Of a stretch of 64,000 nucleotides of DNA, positions 35,774-43,841 are shown one piece after another (position 1 is the first letter of the stretch; the number at the start of each line of letters is the position of its first letter). Source of the stretch: an uncultured Eubacteriales bacterium. Lineage in GTDB: Bacteria > Bacillota > Clostridia > Monoglobales > Monoglobaceae. Below the pieces are notes generated by a model. It saw only the letters and a program-made list of their open reading frames with translations, did no database searches and was not told the origin of the DNA. The stretch spans positions 46,578-110,577 of the forward strand of contig CATWQA010000003.1 of assembly GCA_958352815.1 (NCBI GenBank), given 5' to 3'. A program made the position numbers and the translations under genes.

Positions 35774-37042
35774 CTAATACTTCTTCTTTGTGTAAATATT
35801 AATAAACTCGGTTCTGAGTTTCGAATACATTATTTTTTGTCCGCTGTACAGCCCGTAGTAGCCCGACATCATATAGCTAACCGCCGCCACAACCGCAAAC
35901 AAAACTATTCCGCTTGAGCCGAACAGTTCAACGCTCAGCAGTATTGACGCAATCGGGCAGTTAACCACACCGCAGAACATACCTACCATGCCGAGCTCAG
36001 CGGCAAAGCCCGGATTAAAGTTAAGCAGCTCTCCCAGAACGCAGCCTAAGGTTGCGCCGATAAACAGGGTGGGCACTATTTCACCGCCCTTAAAGCCCGA
36101 ACCGATGGTTATGGCCGTGAACAGGATTTTAAGAGCAAAGGCATAGGGCACGGCCTTGCCCTCCAGTACAGCTTTATCGATTATATTCATGCCTGCGCCG
36201 TTATAGTCTGTGTTTCCAAGCAGGAAGGTCAGCGCCGCAATAATCACGCCGCCGGCAGCCACTCTTATATATGGGTTTTTAAGATATTTTTCCATAAGCC
36301 TGTCTGTTCCGAAAATGCTCACGCAGAAAACAATGCTTACCACAGCGCAGGCAATGCCTATAACTATAGTCTTAAAAAACGAGGGCATCGACAGCAGCGG
36401 CGTATACATTATGTGATAGGTCTCGGGAATAATTCCGAAAAGCAGCGATATTTTATATGATAAAACAGCGGACAGCAGACAAGGAATAAATGCCGAATAG
36501 TGCATAATTCCCACGCTTATGACCTCAAGGGCAAAGAACGTTGCCGTCAGAGGCGTTCCGAACAGAGCCGAAAACACGCTGCTCATGCCGCACATTCTCA
36601 TGACGTGCATATCATTGTCATCAAGCCGCATTACGGACCCGGCCATTTCACCTATACTGCCCCCAAGCTGCAGGGCGGCTCCCTCTCTGCCTACGCTTCC
36701 TCCGAAAAGATGAGTCAGAACAGTTCCCGCAAAAATAAGCGGAGCCAAAAGAAAGGGAACCTTGCCCTCGTCTCTGACGGACTTTATAACGTTATTGGTT
36801 CCCGCCTTGTCAAGCTTGCAGCGGCGGTAGAGAAAAACGATTAAAAGCCCCGCCAAGGGCAGGAAAAATATGAGCCATGTGTTCTTATTTCTGAGATAAG
36901 TCACCCGCGTTATGCAGATATTAAACAGGGAGCCCACGACGCCTCCCACTCCGCCTGTTATTGTCGCCAAAAACATCCACTTTACAAAGGTTCTCACATA
37001 TTCGTTGGCGGATCTAGTCTTTCTTTTCAGCTTATCAATCAT
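35774..37042 (-). CDS. ClC-family chloride channel or antiporter
   Basis: 422 aa with about ten membrane helices. The anion-pathway motifs are present: GREGAALQLGGSIGE (the GREGP-like filter with the gating Glu) and GSGFKGGEIVPTLFIGATLG. The C terminus lacks CBS domains. The family exchanges Cl- or F- for protons or conducts anions. The filter variant cannot settle which. The ribosome site GGGGAGGAAG precedes the ATG. The gene starts just after the tRNA terminator. Confidence 0.93.
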   Translation of the reverse strand: MIDKLKRKTRSANEYVRTFVKWMFLATITGGVGGVVGSLFNICITRVTYLRNKNTWLIFFLPLAGLLIVFLYRRCKLDKAGTNNVIKSVRDEGKVPFLLAPLIFAGTVLTHLFGGSVGREGAALQLGGSIGEMAGSVMRLDDNDMHVMRMCGMSSVFSALFGTPLTATFFALEVISVGIMHYSAFIPCLLSAVLSYKISLLFGIIPETYHIMYTPLLSMPSFFKTIVIGIACAVVSIVFCVSIFGTDRLMEKYLKNPYIRVAAGGVIIAALTFLLGNTDYNGAGMNIIDKAVLEGKAVPYAFALKILFTAITIGSGFKGGEIVPTLFIGATLGCVLGELLNFNPGFAAELGMVGMFCGVVNCPIASILLSVELFGSSGIVLFAVVAAVSYMMSGYYGLYSGQKIMYSKLRTEFINIYTKKKY

Positions 37043-37064
37043 ACCCCTGCTTCCTCCCCATATT

Positions 37065-37095
37065 CAAAAAAGCGTCTGACACATGTCAGACGCTT
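37065..37095 (-). terminator. Terminator of the tRNA pair
   Basis: A perfect 11-bp stem (37070-37080 with 37085-37095, AAGCGTCTGAC) followed on the minus strand by TTTTTT. It lies just downstream of the tRNA-Gln CCA end. Confidence 0.85.
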
Positions 37096-37097
37096 TG

Positions 37098-37171
37098 TGG
37101 CTGCCTGACCAGGATTCGAACCCGGACAAAGTGAGTCAGAGTCACTCGTGCTACCCTTACACAATCAGGCA
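37098..37171 (-). tRNA. tRNA-Gln (anticodon CTG)
   Basis: A cloverleaf can be drawn. The acceptor is TGCCTGA/TCAGGCA with discriminator G and encoded CCA (37100-37098). The anticodon arm is AGTGA-CTCTGAC-TCACT, with CTG at positions 34-36. The T arm is CCGGG-TTCGAAT-CCTGG. It reads CAG. Confidence 0.92.
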
Positions 37172-37176
37172 ATAAA

Positions 37177-37260
37177 TGGTGCGAGCAGTGGGACTTGAAC
37201 CCACACGCCATAAGCACACGCCCCTCAAACGTGCCTGTCTGCCGGTTCCAGCATGCTCGC
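37177..37260 (-). tRNA. tRNA-Leu (anticodon GAG)
   Basis: 84 nt with encoded CCA (37179-37177). The acceptor is GCGAGCA/TGCTCGC, and the class II variable arm is GTGCTTATGGCGT. The anticodon arm CACGT-TTGAGGG-GCG places GAG at 34-36, reading CUC/CUU. The T arm is GTGGG-TTCAAGT-CCCAC. It is 5 bp upstream of tRNA-Gln and shares its promoter. Confidence 0.92.
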
Positions 37261-37297
37261 ATGTCTCAACAGCTTGAAAAAATCAAGCAACTATGAC

Positions 37298-37326
37298 ATT
37301 ATAATACCTTTCACATAATTTGTCAA
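37298..37326 (-). promoter_or_regulatory. Consensus promoter of the tRNA-Leu/tRNA-Gln unit
   Basis: On the minus strand TTGACA (37326-37321) and TATAAT (37303-37298) are both exact, with a 17-bp spacer, about 38 bp before the tRNA-Leu 5' end. Confidence 0.85.
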
Positions 37327-37443
37327 GTCTTTTTTTAAAAAAAATTAAAAATTTTTTAAGCATACAGAATTGCTCTAAGAAATCGGGGCGTCTTATTATG
37401 TTTTAGTTATTTTGATGATTTTAAGAAACTTTTGCTTAAATCA

Positions 37444-37472
37444 TTGACAAAACCGAACATTTCTGATAAAAT
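37444..37472 (+). promoter_or_regulatory. Promoter of the cpsBCD operon
   Basis: TTGACA (37444-37449) and TAAAAT (37467-37472), 17-bp spacer, about 48 bp before the first start codon. Confidence 0.7.
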
Positions 37473-37520
37473 TCTTCATGGTATAGTCTAATTTTTCGCC
37501 GAAGAGAAAGGGGTACGTCA

Positions 37521-38255
37521 TTGGCAAGCATGACAGACAGCTTTAAGTTCATTGATATACACACCCATTTGCTCCCCGGCGTTGACGACGGCGCAAAGAA
37601 TTTTTCCCAATCTGTTTCCCTAATAAAGGAACTTGAATTAATCGGGGTTACGGAAATTATTTTGACGCCCCATTACTCCCAACGTAAGAAATTCACGATT
37701 TCCCAAGATACAATAGACAGGGAATTCCTCTCCTTTGTTGAAAGATGCAAAACGGAAACAAACGTAGGCCTTCATCTCGGCAGGGAGATTGAGTTTTCCC
37801 AGGACGTGCCCGGGCTTCTTTCGGAAAACGGGCTTAGCGCCATGGCGAAATCAGGCTATGTGCTGATTGAATTTTCAGCCTCTGTCGGATACAGAGAGAT
37901 TGCGGAGGCTGTCCGCCGGGTTTACAGCGCGGGCTTTAAACCCATAATCGCTCATATAGAACGGTACAGATGTATAGGCGATGATATTGACAAGGCTTTT
38001 GCGCTGAAGAAACTGGGAGCCGATATACAAATGAACCTGACTTCCTTTGCCTCGTCAAACAGAGCCCTTAAAAGACTGTGCAAAAAACTTATTAAGCTGC
38101 AAATCCCCGATTATATGGGTACCGATACCCACTGTAGAGTTCTGCCTCTCAAAGAGGCAAACAAGATAATCAAAAGAATTATAAAACTGACAAATGAGGA
38201 ATACTCATATAAAATATTTTACGGCAACGCCCATAATTTACTGCTCGGAGAATAA
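37521..38255 (+). CDS. cpsB: CpsB/CapC-type tyrosine phosphatase (PHP domain)
   Basis: 244 aa from a TTG with AAAGGGG 7 bp upstream. An ATG three codons later is further from that site. The PHP metal motif FIDIHTHLLPGVDDG, then TPHY, GREIEF, IAHIERY and GTDTHC mark the manganese-dependent phosphatase that dephosphorylates the CpsD tyrosine cluster. It is followed immediately by the kinase modulator and kinase, so the three form the standard polymer-export control module. Confidence 0.92.
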   Translation: MASMTDSFKFIDIHTHLLPGVDDGAKNFSQSVSLIKELELIGVTEIILTPHYSQRKKFTISQDTIDREFLSFVERCKTETNVGLHLGREIEFSQDVPGLLSENGLSAMAKSGYVLIEFSASVGYREIAEAVRRVYSAGFKPIIAHIERYRCIGDDIDKAFALKKLGADIQMNLTSFASSNRALKRLCKKLIKLQIPDYMGTDTHCRVLPLKEANKIIKRIIKLTNEEYSYKIFYGNAHNLLLGE

Positions 38256-38280
38256 AAGCTTGCCTAAAGGAGAAAATTGT

Positions 38281-39048
38281 ATGGAAGATTCATATCAAAT
38301 AGATTTAGTTGATATAGGTAGAATGCTGTGGAGGAACTGGCTTAAAATAGTAATTGCCGGTTTAATCGGTGCGATTGTAGCTGCAATCGTTACCGTTGCG
38401 GCAATCACCCCTATGTACCAGTCTACAGCAAAAATGGTAATCCTCAATAAGCAGCAGATTAACATCACATACAGCGATATTCAGACCTCAACGCAGCTTA
38501 CCAACGACTGTGTTCAGGTTTTAAAAAGCGCGGACTTAATGGATAAGGTTATTGACGCACTTAATCTGGATATGACCGCAGGGCAGCTTCTTTCAAAGAT
38601 CGCAGTTACCGCTCCCGAGGACACGAGAGTTTTGCAGGTTACGGTAACCGACAGCGACCCGGAGCGCGCACGCCAACTTGCCTATGAAATATACACCCAA
38701 GCAAGCGAGGTCTTCGTCAACACTCTTGACATAGACGCGGTTAACCTGTTTGAGGAACCCAAAACACCTTCATCACCTTCGTCCCCCAACAAATCCAAAA
38801 ACATTATGATGGGCGGCATAGCGGGAGCGTTTCTTGTTGTTGCATTCCTGCTTGTGCAAAAGCTGACCAACAACAAGATATACACAGTTGAGGACGTTGA
38901 GAATAATCTCAGCCTGACCCTTCTTGCGGCTATTCCGGACAGCTCTGACGACAGCGCGCTAAAAAGAAAAAAGCGCAGAAGGTTCAGAAGATTGATGAGG
39001 TTTGGCAGGCCGTCAAAATCCAACAAGTCATCAAGAGGTAACGCCTAA
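38281..39048 (+). CDS. cpsC: Wzz/CpsC-type polysaccharide chain-length and kinase modulator
   Basis: 255 aa from the ATG at 38281 (AAGGAG upstream). Two membrane helices (about 18-43 and 175-196) bracket an extracytoplasmic loop, the Wzz fold. The cytoplasmic tail (TVEDVENNLSLTLLAAIPD and a Lys/Arg-rich end) activates the BY-kinase encoded next. The stop overlaps the start of cpsD by one base. Confidence 0.9.
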   Translation: MEDSYQIDLVDIGRMLWRNWLKIVIAGLIGAIVAAIVTVAAITPMYQSTAKMVILNKQQINITYSDIQTSTQLTNDCVQVLKSADLMDKVIDALNLDMTAGQLLSKIAVTAPEDTRVLQVTVTDSDPERARQLAYEIYTQASEVFVNTLDIDAVNLFEEPKTPSSPSSPNKSKNIMMGGIAGAFLVVAFLLVQKLTNNKIYTVEDVENNLSLTLLAAIPDSSDDSALKRKKRRRFRRLMRFGRPSKSNKSSRGNA

Positions 39049-39773
39049 TGGAAAATAAGATTAATTTAACTTTAAGGAAAAATCAGTCTTTCGCTGAGAC
39101 TGAGTCCTATAAGAAGCTGCGTTCCAACCTGCAGTTTCTGGGAAAGAACATTCGCGCCATATCATTTATCAGCGCAATTCAAAACGAAGGAAAGTCGGAG
39201 GTTTCCTTTAACCTGGCGGCGTCCATGGCGGAGCTGGGCAAAAAAGTTCTCTATATTGATACCGACCTTAGAAACTCCGTATTTAAAACCAGGTATAATT
39301 TAAAGCAGACGTCTCTGTTCGGCCTTGCTCACTACCTGATTGGAGAAAAGACCATGGAGGAAGTGGTATATGAAACCAATGTGGAAAACCTCTATCTTAT
39401 TCCCATCGGCGCATATCCTCCAAACCCCAGCGAATTGTTGGCTCAGGAGAGCTTTTCCGAGCTGATCCGCAACGCGAAAAACCAGTACGACTATGTTATC
39501 GTGGACACCACGCCCTTGGCTCTTGTTATTGACGGAGCCATTGTTTCCAGCGTGACCGACGGCACGGTTTTGGTAATAGAGCAGGGCAGAATCAGCTTTA
39601 ACTTTGCAAAGTCGATTATAGACCAGCTTAATAAATCCAACTGTAAAATTCTCGGAGCGGTGCTCAACAAGTGCAGCGCAGACGGAGACGATGAATACGG
39701 ATATGGTTATGGATACGGTTACGGCTATGGTTATGGCTACGGTTACGGTTACGGCAACAAAAACAAAAAATAG
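39048..39773 (+). CDS. cpsD: CpsD/CapB-type BY-kinase with a Tyr-Gly repeat tail
   Basis: 241 aa. Walker A is in SAIQNEGKSEVSFNLA and Walker A' is VLYIDTDLR. Walker B-like VIVDTTPL is near residue 150. The autophosphorylated C-terminal cluster is an uninterrupted run of ten Tyr-Gly pairs (39696-39755) followed by NKNKK, longer and more regular than typical clusters. It regulates capsule or exopolysaccharide polymerisation with CpsC and CpsB. No glycosyltransferase, flippase or polymerase gene follows. Confidence 0.93.
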   Translation: MENKINLTLRKNQSFAETESYKKLRSNLQFLGKNIRAISFISAIQNEGKSEVSFNLAASMAELGKKVLYIDTDLRNSVFKTRYNLKQTSLFGLAHYLIGEKTMEEVVYETNVENLYLIPIGAYPPNPSELLAQESFSELIRNAKNQYDYVIVDTTPLALVIDGAIVSSVTDGTVLVIEQGRISFNFAKSIIDQLNKSNCKILGAVLNKCSADGDDEYGYGYGYGYGYGYGYGYGYGNKNKK

Positions 39774-39792
39774 AATAAATCAGTTCATCCCG

Positions 39793-39819
39793 GGAGCGTT
39801 GATTAAAACGCTCCTTTTT
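39793..39819 (+). terminator. Terminator of cpsBCD
   Basis: GGAGCGTT (39793-39800) pairs with AACGCTCC (39807-39814), followed by TTTTT. Confidence 0.9.
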
Positions 39820-39852
39820 AGTTTATTTATTGTGAAAAACTTAACGTTTAGC

Positions 39853-39881
39853 TTGACATTTTTCAATTGTTAAGTTAATAT
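39853..39881 (+). promoter_or_regulatory. Promoter of the aconitase-isocitrate dehydrogenase genes
   Basis: TTGACA (39853-39858) and TAATAT (39876-39881) with a 17-bp spacer, about 48 bp before the aconitase GTG start. Confidence 0.65.
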
Positions 39882-39929
39882 ATAAACAGTATTTAAAATA
39901 TCACTTTCTATAGATTGGAGTTGATTTCA

Positions 39930-41861
39930 GTGGGACTGACACTTACAGAAAAGATTTTAAGAGACCACATCGTTGAAGGCGAACCTGTTAAAGGACAGGA
40001 AATAGGCATTCGTATCGACCAGACTCTTACTCAGGATGCTACGGGTACGATGGCCTATTTGGAATTTGAGGCTATGGGCGTTCCGAGAGTTAAGACCGAG
40101 AAGTCGGTGGCTTACATAGACCACAACACTCTCCAAAGCGGCTTTGAGAATGCGGACGACCACAGGTTTATCGGCAGCGTCTGCAAGAAGCACGGTATAT
40201 ACTTCTCCCGTCCCGGCAACGGAATCTGTCATCAGGTGCACCTGGAGCGTTTCGGTATTCCCGGAAAGACCCTGATCGGTTCCGACAGCCACACCCCCAC
40301 AGGCGGCGGCATAGGCATGATTGCCATCGGCGCAGGCGGTATGGACGTTGCTGTTGCAATGGGCGGCGGAACCTACTACATCACCTATCCCAAAATTGTT
40401 AAGGTTGAGCTTACAGGGAAACTGAACCCTTGGGTTGCCGCAAAGGACGTTATTCTTGAGGTTCTGAGACGTTTGTCCGTTAAGGGCGGCGTGGGCAAGG
40501 TTATTGAATACTGCGGCGAGGGCGTTAAGACCCTGTCCGTTCCCGAGAGAGCTACCATTACCAACATGGGCGCAGAACTTGGAGCGACAACCTCCATATT
40601 CCCCTCGGACGAGACTACTCTGGAATTTCTCAAAGCCCAGGGCAGAGAGGGAGACTATACTCCTCTTTCGGCTGACCCGGATGCCGAGTATGACGAGATT
40701 GTTGAAATTAACCTGAGCGAGCTGGAGCCCATGGCTGCATGTCCTCACTCACCTGACAACGTTAAGAAAATTTCCGAGCTTGCCGGCATGAAGATTGACC
40801 AGGCTTGTATCGGCTCATGTACCAACTCCTCGCTCCTTGATATGCTCAAGGTTGCGTACATTCTGGACGGAAAAACGGTTCATCCCGACGTTTCTCTGGC
40901 AATCGCACCGGGCTCAAAGCAGGTGCTTAACATGATCGCCGAAAACGGAGCCCTGTCCAAAATGATTGACGCAGGTGCGAGAATACTGGAAAGCGCCTGC
41001 GGCCCCTGTATCGGAATGGGTCAGTCGCCCAACTCCGGCGGTATCTCCCTGAGAACCTTTAACAGGAACTTTGAGGGCAGAAGCGGCACAAAGGACGGTC
41101 AAATTTATCTGGTATCTCCCGAGGTTGCGGCCGTGTCCGCCCTGTACGGCGTTATGACCGACCCCAGAACTCTGGGAGATATGCCCGAGTTCAAGCTGCC
41201 CGAGGTGTTCACAATTAACGACAACATGGTTGTTCCCCCCATCGAGGAGGAAAAGATGGACACCGTTGAGGTTTTGAGAGGCCCCAACATTAAGCCTTTC
41301 CCCGTATCGGAGCCTATGCTTGACACAATTGACGCAAAGTGCAGCCTTAAGGTCGGCGATAATATCACCACAGACCACATTATGCCTGCGGGAGCAAAAA
41401 TCCTCCCCCTGCGTTCCAATATTCCCAAAATTTCCGAGCACTGCTTTGCGGTATGTGACGAAGCATTCCCCAAGAGAGCTCTGGAGCTGGGCAAGAGCAT
41501 CGTTGTAGGCGGAAGCAACTACGGTCAGGGTTCTTCAAGAGAGCACGCCGCATTGGCTCCCCTCTACCTGGGCGTTAAGGCGGTTCTGGTTAAATCCTTC
41601 GCCAGAATACACATGGCAAATCTGATTAATGCGGGAATTATTCCCATGACCTTTGCAGACGAGGCAGACTATGACAGGATTGACCAAATGGATGAACTGG
41701 TTATAGAAAGCGTCAGAGACCAAATCAAGAACAGCAGCGTTGTTAAAATCACAAACAAGACAAAGGGCTTTGATTTTGAAGCAAAAATCGACCTGTCCGA
41801 GCGTCAGAGAGAGATGCTTTTGGCAGGCGGCCTGCTGAACTACACAAAGAACAACGCCTAA
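39930..41861 (+). CDS. acnA: Aconitate hydratase
   Basis: 643 aa from the GTG at 39930, which is 9 bp after TTGGAG. A TTG further up lies within the ribosome site. The 4Fe-4S ligands are present: IGSCTNSS and ACGPCIGMGQSPNS. Other signatures are SDSHTPTGGGIGM, GGSNYGQGSSREHAALAP and the swivel domain near the C terminus. It is the shorter aconitase form common in Clostridia. It converts citrate to isocitrate, feeding the next gene. With no other citric-cycle genes here, the pair probably serves 2-oxoglutarate and glutamate synthesis. Confidence 0.95.
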   Translation: MGLTLTEKILRDHIVEGEPVKGQEIGIRIDQTLTQDATGTMAYLEFEAMGVPRVKTEKSVAYIDHNTLQSGFENADDHRFIGSVCKKHGIYFSRPGNGICHQVHLERFGIPGKTLIGSDSHTPTGGGIGMIAIGAGGMDVAVAMGGGTYYITYPKIVKVELTGKLNPWVAAKDVILEVLRRLSVKGGVGKVIEYCGEGVKTLSVPERATITNMGAELGATTSIFPSDETTLEFLKAQGREGDYTPLSADPDAEYDEIVEINLSELEPMAACPHSPDNVKKISELAGMKIDQACIGSCTNSSLLDMLKVAYILDGKTVHPDVSLAIAPGSKQVLNMIAENGALSKMIDAGARILESACGPCIGMGQSPNSGGISLRTFNRNFEGRSGTKDGQIYLVSPEVAAVSALYGVMTDPRTLGDMPEFKLPEVFTINDNMVVPPIEEEKMDTVEVLRGPNIKPFPVSEPMLDTIDAKCSLKVGDNITTDHIMPAGAKILPLRSNIPKISEHCFAVCDEAFPKRALELGKSIVVGGSNYGQGSSREHAALAPLYLGVKAVLVKSFARIHMANLINAGIIPMTFADEADYDRIDQMDELVIESVRDQIKNSSVVKITNKTKGFDFEAKIDLSERQREMLLAGGLLNYTKNNA

Positions 41862-41915
41862 TTTCAGCAAATTTAACAGGGGAGTTTAAAACACTACTTT
41901 AGGAGGTATTCAGAA

Positions 41916-43076
41916 ATGAACTACACAGCACAGATTGAAGAAGCAAAAAAGAAGTTTGAAGCCGTACTTACAGATCAGCTTGCAAGAGTTGAAAGAATGA
42001 AGTCTGAGAAAGACTTTATCGACTATGGGGCTCTGGATCAGATAGTTATCGGAGTTGTGGGCGGCGACGGAATAGGCCCCGCCATTACCGAGCAGGCGGA
42101 GAGAATTTTAAAGTTCCTGCTCAAGGACGAAATGGAGAGCGGCAAGGTTGCATTCAAGGAGATTACCGGCTGCACAATCGAGCACCGCGCAGAGGTAAAC
42201 AAGGCTCTGCCCGACGACGTGCTTGAAGAACTGAAGCAATGCCACGTTATCCTCAAAGGCCCTACAACCACACCCAGACAGGGAGACCCCTGGCCGAATA
42301 TTGAGAGCGCAAACGTTGCCATGCGTAAGGAGCTTGACCTCTTTGCAAACGTAAGACCCGTTAAGGTTCCTGAGGAGGGAATTGACTGGACATTCTACAG
42401 AGAGAACACCGAGGGCGGATACGCCGTTGGCTCAAAGGGCGTTGACGTTACAGACGACCTGGCTATCGACTTTGTTGTTCAGACCCACGAGGGCACTAAG
42501 AGAATTGCAAAGGCAGCCTTTGACTATGCAAAGAAAACCGGCAAGACAAGGGTTACCTGCGTTACCAAGGCAAACGTAATCAAGACCACAGACGGCAACT
42601 TCCTCAACGTGTGCAAAGAGGTTGCTAAGGACTATCCGGGAATCGAGCTTGACGACTGGTACATTGATATTATGACGGCAAAGCTGGTTGACCCCAAGAG
42701 AAGAACACAGTTCCAGGTTCTGGTTCTCCCCAACCTCTACGGCGACATTCTCACAGATGAGGCGGCAGAGTTCCAGGGCGGCGTGGGAACGGCGGGCAGC
42801 GCTAACATCGGTAAGCGTTACGCTATGTTCGAGGCTATCCACGGCAGCGCTCCCAGAATGGTTCAGGAGGGCAGGGACATTTACGCAGATCCCTGCAGCA
42901 TTATCAGAGCTGCCGTAATGCTCCTTGAGCACATCGGATATGCGGACAAGGCAAAGGCTCTTGAGAACGCTCTTGACGAGTGCATGTACAAGGAAAAGAA
43001 GCTGCAAATCACAGGCCGCGACACAGGCGCAACCTCTGCGGAATTTGCGGATTACGTTATGTCCAAGCTGTCATAA
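41916..43076 (+). CDS. icd: Isocitrate dehydrogenase (isocitrate/isopropylmalate family)
   Basis: 386 aa. The beta-decarboxylating dehydrogenase core is clear: VVGGDGIGPAI, LKGPTTTPRQGDPWPNIESANVAMRK, FANVRPVK, YRENTEGGYAVGSKG, NLYGDILTDEAAEFQGG and AIHGSAPRM. An N-terminal extension of about 45 residues precedes the core. The preceding aconitase gene indicates isocitrate rather than isopropylmalate as substrate. Coenzyme specificity is not certain. AGGAGG lies 8 bp before the ATG. Confidence 0.92.
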   Translation: MNYTAQIEEAKKKFEAVLTDQLARVERMKSEKDFIDYGALDQIVIGVVGGDGIGPAITEQAERILKFLLKDEMESGKVAFKEITGCTIEHRAEVNKALPDDVLEELKQCHVILKGPTTTPRQGDPWPNIESANVAMRKELDLFANVRPVKVPEEGIDWTFYRENTEGGYAVGSKGVDVTDDLAIDFVVQTHEGTKRIAKAAFDYAKKTGKTRVTCVTKANVIKTTDGNFLNVCKEVAKDYPGIELDDWYIDIMTAKLVDPKRRTQFQVLVLPNLYGDILTDEAAEFQGGVGTAGSANIGKRYAMFEAIHGSAPRMVQEGRDIYADPCSIIRAAVMLLEHIGYADKAKALENALDECMYKEKKLQITGRDTGATSAEFADYVMSKLS

Positions 43077-43106
43077 TTGATTTAAGGTAATTCTTGTAAG
43101 ATAACA

Positions 43107-43159
43107 AGGTTTGGCATATTTTAATTTTATTTTACATAAACTTAATCTGTGCCAAACCT
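43107..43159. promoter_or_regulatory. Inverted repeat upstream of rex
   Basis: AGGTTTGGCA (43107-43116) and TGCCAAACCT (43150-43159) are perfect 10-bp inverted copies enclosing 33 bp of AT-rich DNA. No T tract follows, so a plain terminator is less likely than an operator pair or an RNA stem. It does not resemble the known Rex box. Confidence 0.4.
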
Positions 43160-43187
43160 GTCCGTCATATATTAAGGAGAAATGGAA

Positions 43188-43838
43188 ATGGGGAAGAAAA
43201 TATCGGGTTCTGTTATCAATCGTTTGCCCAGATATTACAGGCACCTGACCGACCTTTATGAAAGCGGCACGGAACGGGTTTCCTCTAAGGAGCTCAGCGA
43301 GAGAATGGGGGTTACCGCCTCTCAGATAAGGCAGGATCTTAACTGCTTCGGCGGCTTCGGGCAGCAGGGATACGGATATAACGTTGAAATGCTCAGAACG
43401 GAGATCGCCAACATTCTCGGTCTGAATAGGGGCTACACCGCCGTTATGGTAGGCGCCGGTCATATGGGCAGAACCTTTGCCACCAATACAAAGTTTGAAA
43501 GCCGCGGCTTTAAGCTCATAGGCATTTTTGATAACTCCAAGGATGTGATAGGCACTGCCATAAACAATTTTGTGGTTAAGGATTATTCCGAAATTCGTGA
43601 GTTTATTTATGAAAACCACCCTAAAATGGCAATACTGACGGTTCCCAAAGAGGCCATGAAGACCGTGGCGGAGGATTTGATCGGTATGGGCATAAAGGCT
43701 TTCATGAACTTTTCCTATACAGAGCTTGAGGAAAAAGAGGGTATTATTGTGGAAAACGTCCATCTCAGCGACAGTCTCATGCGCCTGTCCTACAAAATAT
43801 CCGTAGGCGAGGACAAAGACCCACAAAGCGAGGTATAG
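43188..43838 (+). CDS. rex: Redox-sensing transcriptional repressor Rex
   Basis: 216 aa from the second of two nearby ATGs, which is 8 bp from AAGGAG (the first is only 2 bp away). An N-terminal winged helix (INRLPRYYRHL, VTASQIRQDLNCFGGFGQQGYGY) precedes a Rossmann domain (VMVGAGHMGRTFA) and a C-terminal swap helix. Rex senses the NADH/NAD+ ratio and represses fermentation genes. It sits after icd and ahead of a small operon ending in aldolase. Confidence 0.95.
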   Translation: MGKKISGSVINRLPRYYRHLTDLYESGTERVSSKELSERMGVTASQIRQDLNCFGGFGQQGYGYNVEMLRTEIANILGLNRGYTAVMVGAGHMGRTFATNTKFESRGFKLIGIFDNSKDVIGTAINNFVVKDYSEIREFIYENHPKMAILTVPKEAMKTVAEDLIGMGIKAFMNFSYTELEEKEGIIVENVHLSDSLMRLSYKISVGEDKDPQSEV

Positions 43839-43841
43839 CAT

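Noticed and set aside
39957..43007. Long antisense ORFs opposite aconitase and isocitrate dehydrogenase
   Set aside because: They mirror highly biased codons of well-identified genes and show no family features or ribosome sites.
43107..43159. Rex operator or terminator after icd
   Set aside because: The sequence lacks the TTGTGAAA-type Rex half-sites, and no T tract follows the second arm.
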